From: Actinomycetes bacterium
GTDB taxonomy: Bacteria > Actinomycetota > Actinomycetes > Actinomycetales > Cellulomonadaceae
Direction of reading: 5' to 3'
Length of the DNA stretch: 5,173 nt
Assembly (NCBI GenBank): GCA_023424135.1
Contig: JAFAEH010000099.1
Coordinates: 1 to 5,173, forward strand
The notes under the pieces are model-generated. The model had not been told where the DNA came from. It saw only the letters and a list, made by a program, of their open reading frames with translations, and searched no databases. This document shows, in pieces, positions 1 through 4,740 of this stretch (position 1 is the first letter of the stretch; the number at the start of each line of letters is the position of its first letter). The translations under genes and the position numbers were made by a program.

Positions 1-187
1 CGGTCGGGACCCCGCGACGCCGCCCCGACGTGCGGAGGACGTCGCCGCCGCCGTGCGTGCCGGCGGGACGGCCGCCCGCGTGGGCGTCCTCGCCGACGCG
101 GCGCACCTCGCCGTGGCCGAGCACCCCGCGGTCGTCGGCCGCGTCGTGCGGCTGCACCTCGACCAGCACCCCCAGGAGGACGCATGA
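1..187 (+). CDS. pcaD: Alpha/beta hydrolase C-terminus, probable 3-oxoadipate enol-lactonase (PcaD), 5' truncated
   Basis: This is the 3' end of a gene that begins before the window. The first whole codon starts at position 2, and 61 residues are read before TGA at 185-187. The readable tail contains RVGVLADAAHLAVAEHP, the usual end of alpha/beta hydrolases: a strand, then the catalytic His (codon at 104-106) followed by the E-x-P of the final helix. The nucleophile and acid lie outside the window. The PcaD assignment rests mainly on context, since the stop overlaps the start of pcaC by 4 nt (ATGA). PcaD opens 3-oxoadipate enol-lactone to 3-oxoadipate, directly after the PcaC step. In many actinobacteria the two activities are fused as PcaL; here they are separate frames. 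The hydrolase fold is clear, but the substrate is inferred. Another alpha/beta hydrolase cannot be excluded from the tail alone. Confidence 0.72.
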   Translation, partial: GRDPATPPRRAEDVAAAVRAGGTAARVGVLADAAHLAVAEHPAVVGRVVRLHLDQHPQEDA

Positions 188-648
188 CGGACACGGGCGC
201 GGACGCCACGGACCGTGACGTGCAGGACGCGGACGCCCCGGATCGTGACGTGCAGGACACGGACGCCCTCGCCCGGGGGATGCGCACGCGGCGCGCGGTG
301 CTCGGGGACGCGCACGTCGACCGGGCCGTCGCCGCGACGACCCCGCTGACCGCGGACTTCCAGGACCTGCTCACGCGGTACGCGTGGGGCGACGTGTGGA
401 GCCGCCCCGGCCCGGACCTGCGCACGCGCCGGCTCGTGACGGTCGCGCTCCTCGCGGGGCTGGGGCACCACGACGAGCTCGAGATGCACCTGCGCCGGAC
501 GCTCGCCGAGTCCGACGACGTCGACGACGTGCGCGAGGTGCTCCTGCACGTGGCCCTCTACGCGGGTCTGCCCGCCGCCAACCACGCGTTCGCCACGGCG
601 GCGCGCCTCCTCGCCGAGCAGACCCCCGCCCCCACCCCTGACGCGTGA
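184..648 (+). CDS. pcaC: 4-carboxymuconolactone decarboxylase (PcaC)
   Basis: This 154-residue cytoplasmic enzyme is expected to decarboxylate 4-carboxymuconolactone to 3-oxoadipate enol-lactone in protocatechuate degradation. The PcaC core starts near residue 32 with GMRTRRAVLGDAHVDRA. It continues with RYAWGDVWSRPG (65-76), LRTRRLVTVALLAGLG (79-94), the helix with E98/E100/H102 (DELEMHL), and REVLLHVALYAGLPAANHAF (117-136), which are all strong family signatures. About 30 residues precede the core. This Asp-rich extension contains a 10-residue repeat (residues 10-19 and 20-29) and is longer than in usual PcaC proteins. The start at 184 is supported by AGGAGG at 174-179, although the 4-nt spacer is short, and by ATGA overlap with the upstream hydrolase gene. 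In-frame GTG codons at 220 and 250 and ATG at 280 are alternatives without a comparable ribosome binding site. Family identity is firm; the exact start is less certain. Confidence 0.93.
   Translation: MTDTGADATDRDVQDADAPDRDVQDTDALARGMRTRRAVLGDAHVDRAVAATTPLTADFQDLLTRYAWGDVWSRPGPDLRTRRLVTVALLAGLGHHDELEMHLRRTLAESDDVDDVREVLLHVALYAGLPAANHAFATAARLLAEQTPAPTPDA
211..270 (+). repeat. 30-bp in-frame tandem duplication in the 5' end of pcaC
   Basis: Positions 211-240 and 241-270 match at 26 of 30 bases and encode DRDVQDADAP and DRDVQDTDAL. Part of an earlier, weaker copy (ggacgccacg at 201-210) resembles the end of the unit. The length is a multiple of three, so the frame is kept. It lies wholly in the poorly conserved acidic N-terminal extension, upstream of the PcaC core. 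Confidence 0.85.
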
Positions 649-657
649 CCCCGACCC

Positions 658-754
658 GCACCCCCGCCCGCGAGCGAGGGCCGCGTGCACCCAGGGAGCA
701 CGCCCTGGCGCCCTCCCTGGGTGCGGGGAGTGCTCCCTCGCGGGTGGGGGGTGC
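658..754 (+). terminator. Nested inverted repeats after pcaC; possible terminator or attenuator
   Basis: An outer stem pairs 661-674 with 737-750 (14 bp including one G-T pair). It extends by three more pairs (658-660 with 752-754) past a bulged G at 751. Inside it, a perfect 12-bp stem pairs 687-698 with 713-724 around a 14-nt loop. The structure begins 9 nt after the pcaC stop. There is no T-run, but actinobacterial terminators often lack one. Several segments have more than one possible partner: CCAGGG at 691-696 can pair with CCCTGG at 703-708 or 715-720, and GGGAGCA at 694-700 with TGCTCCC at 731-737. A switchable hisC leader is therefore also possible. The pairing is directly visible; the function is inferred. 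Confidence 0.5.
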
Positions 755-777
755 GGGAGGCGGCGGGGCTCGGGGGG
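742..777 (+). other. G-tract cluster with G-quadruplex-forming pattern upstream of hisC
   Basis: Five runs of at least three G lie at 742-744, 746-751, 755-757, 765-768 and 772-777, separated by loops of 1, 3, 7 and 3 nt. This satisfies the common G3+N1-7 quadruplex pattern on the coding strand and would be present in any hisC leader RNA starting upstream. It overlaps the 3' arm of the large outer stem (737-754), so the two structures would compete. Whether it folds in the cell is unknown, and a GC-rich genome yields such patterns by chance. Confidence 0.4.
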
Positions 778-788
778 TGCGCGGCGGT

Positions 789-794
789 GGGAGG
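789..794 (+). promoter_or_regulatory. Ribosome binding site that decides the hisC start
   Basis: GGGAGG at 789-794 is the only good Shine-Dalgarno near the beginning of hisC homology. It directly abuts an in-frame ATG at 795, leaving no spacer, but sits 9 nt before an in-frame GTG at 804. That spacing makes GTG 804 the better start. Choosing 795 would add only three residues (MAT). Confidence 0.6.
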
Positions 795-803
795 ATGGCG
801 ACC

Positions 804-1871
804 GTGAGTCGAGTTGCGCTGCGCCGTGATCTGGCCGACGTGCCCGCCTACGTGCCGGGGGCGCGCGCCGCCGTCGGCGCCGCGGCGTACAAGCTGTCGT
901 CGAACGAGAACCCGTACCCGCCGCTGCCGTCGGTGGTCGCGGCGATCGCCGACGCGGCCGTGGACGTCAACCGGTACCCCGACATGTTCGCCACCGAGCT
1001 CACCGAGGCGGTCGCGCACCGCCTGGGCGTCGCCCCCGAGTCCGTCGTCGCCGGTACGGGCTCGGTCGCCGTGCTCGGGCACGTGCTGACCGCCGTGTGC
1101 GAGCCGGGCGACGAGGTCGTGCTGCCGTGGCGCTCGTTCGAGGCGTACCCGATCGCGATCACGCTCGCGCACGCGCAGCAGGTGCGGGTGCCCGTCGGCG
1201 CGGACGGGCGGCTCGACCTGGCCGCGATGGCCGCGGCGGTGACGAGCCGCACGCGCGTCGTCCTGGTGTGCACACCCAACAACCCGACGGGCCCCGCGGT
1301 GCGTGACGCGGAGCTGCGCGCGTTCCTCGCCGAGGTCCCGCGTGACGTGCTCGTCGTGCTCGACGAGGCCTACGTCGAGTTCGTCCGGGACCCGCACGCG
1401 CCCGATGCGCTCGCGCTGTTCGCCGACCACCCCAACGTCGTCCTGCTGCGCACGTTCTCCAAGGCGTACGGTCTGGCCGGTCTGCGCGTCGGGTACGCCG
1501 TCGCCCGGCCCCGGATCGCCGCGGGCATCCGCACCGCGTCGACGCCGTTCGGCGTCTCGCACGTCGCGCAGCTCGCCGCGCTGGCGTCGCTGCGTGCCGA
1601 GGGCGAGCTGCTCACGCGCGTGGAGGCGATCGTCGCCGAGCGCACCCGCCTGCTCGAGGGGCTGCGCGCGCAGGGCTGGGACGTCCCCGACAGCGAGGCG
1701 AACTTCGTGTGGCTCGCGCTGGGGGAGCGCACGACGGGCTTCGCGGAGCGCTGCGCCCAGGCCGGTGTGATGGTCCGCCCGTTCGCGGGCGACGGCGCAC
1801 GGATCAGCGTCGGTGAGCGCGAGGCGACCGACATCTTCCTCGAGGTCGCCGCCGAGCACGCCCCGCGCTGA
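804..1871 (+). CDS. hisC: Histidinol-phosphate / aromatic amino acid aminotransferase (HisC/Pat family)
   Basis: This 355-residue cytoplasmic PLP enzyme of aminotransferase fold type I has about the normal family length. Visible landmarks, counted from GTG 804, are LRRDLADVPAYVPG (6-19), SSNENPY (32-38), NRYPD (56-60), GTGSVA in the phosphate-binding loop (84-89), and WRSFEAYP (109-116). NNPTG follows at 159-163, then DEAYVEF with Asp187 and Tyr190 for the cofactor, SKAYGLAGLRVGY with Schiff-base Lys220 and Arg228, and RISVG with the substrate-carboxylate Arg333. HisC converts imidazole-acetol phosphate and glutamate to histidinol phosphate. The GDEVV-x-x-WRSFE-x-YP and NRYPD wording resembles the actinobacterial Pat/HisC2 branch, described as aromatic aminotransferases, so phenylalanine, tyrosine or tryptophan transamination is at least as likely. 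No other his gene is nearby, which fits a stand-alone aminotransferase. The leader is strongly structured. The fold and reaction class are firm; the substrate is inferred. Confidence 0.93.
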   Translation: MSRVALRRDLADVPAYVPGARAAVGAAAYKLSSNENPYPPLPSVVAAIADAAVDVNRYPDMFATELTEAVAHRLGVAPESVVAGTGSVAVLGHVLTAVCEPGDEVVLPWRSFEAYPIAITLAHAQQVRVPVGADGRLDLAAMAAAVTSRTRVVLVCTPNNPTGPAVRDAELRAFLAEVPRDVLVVLDEAYVEFVRDPHAPDALALFADHPNVVLLRTFSKAYGLAGLRVGYAVARPRIAAGIRTASTPFGVSHVAQLAALASLRAEGELLTRVEAIVAERTRLLEGLRAQGWDVPDSEANFVWLALGERTTGFAERCAQAGVMVRPFAGDGARISVGEREATDIFLEVAAEHAPR

Positions 1872-1940
1872 CGGCACCTTCCGCCGACGGCCCCCGCGCC
1901 GACGGCTCCCGCATCGGGGCTCCCGCGTCGGCGGCCCGGC
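1867..1940 (+). repeat. Degenerate 14-15 bp tandem repeats after hisC
   Basis: The two best copies are gccgacggcccccgc (1883-1897) and gccgacggctcccgc (1898-1912), which differ at one base. Weaker copies follow at 1913-1926 and 1927-1940, and an early degenerate copy at 1867-1882 includes the hisC stop codon. Viewed another way, 1904-1917 and 1918-1931 are 14-bp neighbours with one mismatch. The rest of the 1872-2012 gap shows no convincing promoter or terminator. Slipped-strand duplication is the simplest origin. Confidence 0.7.
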
Positions 1941-2012
1941 CGCGTCGACACACCGTGCCGTCCGAGGGCGGTTCGACGGGCAGGGCGGCGGGTTGTGGGC
2001 AGGATGGGTGTC

Positions 2013-2312
2013 ATGGACATCGATCCCACGTCCGTCCCGACGATCGAGGGCCCGTCGCTCGGGGCCGACACCGAGTGGACCGCGTGGCTGGCAGGTGGCG
2101 TCGGGCTGGCGGTGATCGCGGCGTTCTACCTGGTGATCCTGGTCGCGTACATCCGCATCATCCAGAAGGCCGGGTACTCGGGCTGGTGGGTGCTGGTGGG
2201 CCTGGTCCCGGTGCTCAACCTCGTGATGTTCCTGGTGTTCGCGTACTCCCGCTGGCCCGTCCTGCGCGAGAACGACCTGCTGCGCTCGCAGCGCGGCGCC
2301 CCACCCCGCTGA
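2013..2312 (+). CDS. Small two-helix membrane protein of unknown function
   Basis: I do not recognise a named family. The protein has 99 residues: a polar, acidic N-terminus (1-24), a first hydrophobic segment at about 25-48 (WLAGGVGLAVIAAFYLVILV), a short charged loop RIIQKAGYSGWW (48-59), and a second hydrophobic segment at about 58-79. It ends in a basic and polar tail with RWPVLREN. The K-A-G-x-x-G-W-W turn followed by PVLNLVMF is like other short actinobacterial membrane proteins with a Gly-Trp turn and a P-x-x-N helix. No catalytic residues are apparent. Three in-frame starts are close together (GTG 1995, ATG 2004, ATG 2013). ATG 2013 is chosen because AGGA at 2001-2004 is 8 nt upstream. 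It lies alone, 141 nt after hisC and 153 nt before the dehydrogenase operon. Codon use and a sensible membrane topology support a real gene. Confidence 0.8.
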   Translation: MDIDPTSVPTIEGPSLGADTEWTAWLAGGVGLAVIAAFYLVILVAYIRIIQKAGYSGWWVLVGLVPVLNLVMFLVFAYSRWPVLRENDLLRSQRGAPPR

Positions 2313-2360
2313 CGCGCCTGCCAGGCGTCGGGCGTCGGGCTCCCGGGGCTGTGTGGGGAT

Positions 2361-2390
2361 CCGACAAAGTGCCTCGGGGAGGCTTGTCGG
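2361..2390 (+). terminator. Hairpin after the small membrane protein gene
   Basis: CCGACAA (2361-2367) pairs perfectly with TTGTCGG (2384-2390). Inside it GCCTC (2371-2375) pairs with GAGGC (2379-2383) around a GGG loop, leaving AGT as a 3-nt bulge on one side. It lies 48 nt after the upstream stop and just before the promoter region of the next operon. A terminator separating the two units is the simplest reading. It lacks a T-run. Confidence 0.45.
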
Positions 2391-2400
2391 CGCGCGGTCC

Positions 2401-2429
2401 TTCAAACCTACGGATCCGTAGCCTACGCT
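2401..2429 (+). promoter_or_regulatory. Candidate promoter for the 2-oxoacid dehydrogenase operon
   Basis: TTCAAA at 2401-2406 matches the -35 consensus TTGACA at four of six positions. TACGCT at 2424-2429 matches TATAAT at three of six, with an ideal 17-nt spacer. Transcription would start near 2436, leaving about 30 nt before the GTG start. The match is modest. The location just after a hairpin and overlapping an operator-like dyad is the main support. Confidence 0.4.
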
Positions 2430-2437
2430 GACGTAGG
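2407..2437 (+). promoter_or_regulatory. Double-dyad operator, CCTACG-N4-CGTAG(G/C) twice
   Basis: Two 16-bp dyads lie side by side: CCTACG GATC CGTAGC at 2407-2422 and CCTACG CTGA CGTAGG at 2422-2437. They share base 2422, and their centres are 15 bp apart. The first contains a perfect 14-bp palindrome (2408-2421). Outer arms AACCTACG (2405-2412) and CGTAGGTT (2432-2439) are also complementary. Four CTACG half-sites in 31 bp overlapping the candidate -10 box are what a dimeric repressor, such as a TetR-type protein binding as two dimers, would use. The regulator is not in this window, and I cannot name it from the motif. Confidence 0.7.
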
Positions 2438-2465
2438 TTCGCACCCCCAGGCGAAGGAGAACCGC

Positions 2466-3629
2466 GTGAGCCCGACCGGACCCGCGGCCGACGGCCCCCT
2501 GAACGACGACGGACTCGTCCGGCTGCTCACCCCGGCAGGCGAGCGTGTCCCGCACCCGGAGTACGACGCGTGGGCGGCCGACGTCGACGCCGACCTGCTG
2601 CGCGCGATGTACCGGGACATGGTGCTGACCCGCCGGTTCGACACCGAGGCGACGGCCCTGCAGCGTCAGGGCGAGCTCGCGCTGTTCGCGCAGTGCCTCG
2701 GCCAGGAGGCCGCGCAGGTCGGATCCGGGCACGCGCTGCGCCCGCAGGACCACGTGTTCCCGTCGTACCGCGAGCACGGCGTCGCGCAGGTCCGTGGTCT
2801 GGAGATGACCGACCTGCTGCGGCTGTTCCGCGGCGTCGACCACGGCGGCTGGGACCCGGCCGACCACGGCTTCCACCTGTTCACGCTGGTCATCGGCTCG
2901 CACACGCTGCACGCCACGGGGTACGCGATGGGTGTCCAGCGCGACGGGCTCGTCGGCACGGGCGACGCGACGCGCGACACCGCCGTCGTCACGTACTTCG
3001 GCGACGGCGCGACCGCGCAGGGCGACGTCAGCGAGGCGCTCGTGTTCGCCTCCGTCAACCAGGCACCCGTCGTGCTGTTCTGCCAGAACAACCAGTTCGC
3101 GATCTCGGAGCCGACGACGCGCCAGGCGCGCGTGCCGATCGCGGACCGCGCGCCCGGGTTCGGGATCCCGTCCGTGCGCGTCGACGGCAACGACGTCCTC
3201 GCGACGTACGCCGTGACGCGCCAGGCGCTCGAGCGCGCCCGCAGCGGTGGGGGACCCACGTTCGTCGAGGCGTTCACGTACCGCATGGGCGCGCACACGA
3301 CGTCGGACGACCCGACCCGCTACCGCACGCGCGAGCAGGAGGAGCACTGGCGCCGCCGCGACCCGATCGACCGCCTGCACCGGCACCTCGAGGCGACCGG
3401 CGAGCTGCCCGAGGTGTTCCAGGCCGAGCTCGCGTCCGAGGCGGACGCGCTCGGTGAGCACCTGCGCACCACGGTCCGTGCGATGGGCCGCCCGTCCGCG
3501 CAGTCCATGTTCGCGCACGTCTACGCCACCCCGAACGCCGTCGTCGACGGTGAGCGGGCCTGGTTCGCGCAGTACGAGCAGTCCTTCGTCGACCACGACG
3601 GCCGCGAGACGGCAGGAGGTCACCGATGA
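2466..3629 (+). CDS. bkdA: 2-oxoacid dehydrogenase E1 component subunit alpha (branched-chain type, BkdA; also annotated PdhA)
   Basis: This 387-residue subunit binds thiamine diphosphate with the E1 beta partner and decarboxylates a 2-oxoacid before transfer of the acyl group to lipoyl-E2. Landmarks are LQRQGELALFAQCLGQEAAQ (65-84), PSYREHG (99-105), GSHTLHATGYAMG (144-156), and the thiamine diphosphate motif running from GDG (179-181) to NN (208-209). Then come VDGNDVLA (239-246) and the conserved loop RMGAHTTSDDPTRYR (273-287) with His277. The order and wording resemble the mycobacterial protein once called PdhA and later shown to be BkdA, which favours valine-, leucine- and isoleucine-derived 2-oxoacids. 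Pyruvate remains possible because the families overlap. The GTG start has AAGGAG at 2454-2459, 6 nt upstream. The stop overlaps the E1 beta start (ATGA). The double dyad upstream suggests repressor control. Both the E1 alpha fold and its completeness are clear. Confidence 0.95.
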   Translation: MSPTGPAADGPLNDDGLVRLLTPAGERVPHPEYDAWAADVDADLLRAMYRDMVLTRRFDTEATALQRQGELALFAQCLGQEAAQVGSGHALRPQDHVFPSYREHGVAQVRGLEMTDLLRLFRGVDHGGWDPADHGFHLFTLVIGSHTLHATGYAMGVQRDGLVGTGDATRDTAVVTYFGDGATAQGDVSEALVFASVNQAPVVLFCQNNQFAISEPTTRQARVPIADRAPGFGIPSVRVDGNDVLATYAVTRQALERARSGGGPTFVEAFTYRMGAHTTSDDPTRYRTREQEEHWRRRDPIDRLHRHLEATGELPEVFQAELASEADALGEHLRTTVRAMGRPSAQSMFAHVYATPNAVVDGERAWFAQYEQSFVDHDGRETAGGHR

Positions 3630-4717
3630 CCGTCACCACCGCACGTCCTGACGAGCGCACGCCCGGGAGCCCCGGCGCGGACCTGCCGCCGGCGCCCGCG
3701 CCCGCACCGTTCCCGACGGGCACGCAGACGATCCCGTTCGCCAAGGCGCTGAACCTCGGCATGCGGCGCGCGCTCGCGAACGACCCGCGTGCGCTGCTCA
3801 TGGGTGAGGACATCGGGCGGCTCGGCGGCGTGTTCCGCGTGACCGACGGCCTGCTCGCGGAGTTCGGCGAGGACCGCGTCGTCGACACGCCGCTCGCCGA
3901 GTCGGGGATCGTCGGGACCGCGATCGGGCTCGCGCTGCGCGGGTACCGGCCGGTGTGCGAGATCCAGTTCGACGGGTTCGTGTTCCCCGCGTTCGACCAG
4001 ATCACGACCCAGCTCGCGAAGATGCACTACCGCTCGCAGGGTCGCCTGACGCTGCCCGTGGTCATCCGGATCCCGTTCGGCGGCGGCATCGGCGCGGTCG
4101 AGCACCACAGCGAGTCGCCCGAGGCGCTGTTCGCGCACACCGCGGGCCTGCGCGTGGTGTCCCCGTCGACACCTGCCGACGCGTTCACGATGATCCAGCA
4201 GGCCATCGCGTCGCCCGACCCCGTGATCTTCCTCGAGCCCAAGGGCCGGTACTGGGAGAAGGGGGCGGTCGACCTCGACGCGCCCCTGCCCGCCCCGCAC
4301 GGCGGCCCGTCCGACCTCGACCACGCGCGCGTGCTGCGCACCGGCACCGACGTCACCGTCGTCGCCTACGGCCCGACCGTCGCGACCGCGCTCAAGGTCG
4401 CCGACGCCGCCGCGGCCGAGGGCACGAGCGTCGAGGTCGTCGACCTGCGCACGATCTCCCCGCTCGACACCGCGACCGTCGCCGCGTCCGTGCGCCGCAC
4501 CGGCCGCTGCGTCGTCGTGCACGAGGCGCCCGTGCTCTACGGGACGGGCGCCGAGGTCGCGGCCCGTATCACCGAGGAGTGCTTCTACCACCTGCAGGCC
4601 CCCGTGCTGCGCGTCGGCGGGTTCCACACCCCGTACCCCGTCGCGAAGGTCGAGCACGACTACCTGCCCGGCCTGGACCGGGTGCTCGACGCCGTCGACC
4701 GCGCCCTCGCGTTCTGA
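3626..4717 (+). CDS. bkdB: 2-oxoacid dehydrogenase E1 component subunit beta (BkdB; also annotated PdhB)
   Basis: This 363-residue protein is the transketolase-like partner of E1 alpha, and together they form the alpha2beta2 E1. An unusual N-terminal stretch of about 30 residues rich in Ala and Pro (14-30) precedes the core. Core landmarks are LLMGEDIGRLGGVFRVTDGL (57-76), DTPLAESGIVG (87-97) with the thiamine-contacting Glu92, EIQFDGFVFPAFDQI (112-126), and VEHHSESPEALFAHTAGLRVV (158-178) with paired His160/His161. In the C-terminal transketolase domain, VVDLRTISPLD (271-281) and GGFHTPYP (331-338) are typical. AGGAGGT at 3614-3620 sits 5 nt before the ATG, and the ATGA overlap with E1 alpha implies coupled translation and equal subunit supply. 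An alternative shorter start, giving a protein beginning nearer residue 35, is not supported by a ribosome binding site. No broken or missing key residue was seen. Confidence 0.95.
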   Translation: MTVTTARPDERTPGSPGADLPPAPAPAPFPTGTQTIPFAKALNLGMRRALANDPRALLMGEDIGRLGGVFRVTDGLLAEFGEDRVVDTPLAESGIVGTAIGLALRGYRPVCEIQFDGFVFPAFDQITTQLAKMHYRSQGRLTLPVVIRIPFGGGIGAVEHHSESPEALFAHTAGLRVVSPSTPADAFTMIQQAIASPDPVIFLEPKGRYWEKGAVDLDAPLPAPHGGPSDLDHARVLRTGTDVTVVAYGPTVATALKVADAAAAEGTSVEVVDLRTISPLDTATVAASVRRTGRCVVVHEAPVLYGTGAEVAARITEECFYHLQAPVLRVGGFHTPYPVAKVEHDYLPGLDRVLDAVDRALAF

Positions 4718-4740
4718 GCCCCGCCCCCGGAGAGTCCCGC

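Noticed and set aside
645..803. N-terminal extension of HisC by 53 residues from an upstream in-frame ATG at 645
   Set aside because: The extension would translate the inverted repeats and G-runs into Gly/Arg-rich sequence with no homology. HisC/Pat proteins begin close to the LRRDL motif, which a start at 804 gives.
1872..2012. Open reading frame continuing in phase from the hisC stop to the small membrane protein, suggesting stop-codon readthrough or a broken fusion
   Set aside because: The 47 intervening codons are Pro/Arg/Ala-rich and derive from the tandem repeats. A normal hisC end, a ribosome binding site and a local ATG for the membrane protein explain both genes without readthrough.
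2324..2339. Short direct repeat cgtcggg twice
   Set aside because: Only 7 bp in GC-rich DNA with no further copies nearby; chance is a sufficient explanation.
1955..2431. A 158-codon + strand frame overlapping the membrane protein gene
   Set aside because: It is a shifted frame of the better gene, Arg/Gly/Pro-rich, lacks a ribosome binding site and runs into the hairpin and operator.
558..3623. A 1021-codon open frame on the minus strand spanning pcaC end, hisC, the membrane protein gene and E1 alpha
   Set aside because: Its frame is the complementary shadow of well-supported + strand genes in very GC-rich DNA, where stop codons are rare. The product is Arg/Val/Asp-rich with no recognisable domain, and it runs unchanged through intergenic hairpins and repeats.
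3620..4657. A 345-codon minus-strand frame opposite E1 beta
   Set aside because: Low-complexity Arg/Val/Gly/Asp composition without motifs; the opposite strand encodes a clear E1 beta with all family signatures.
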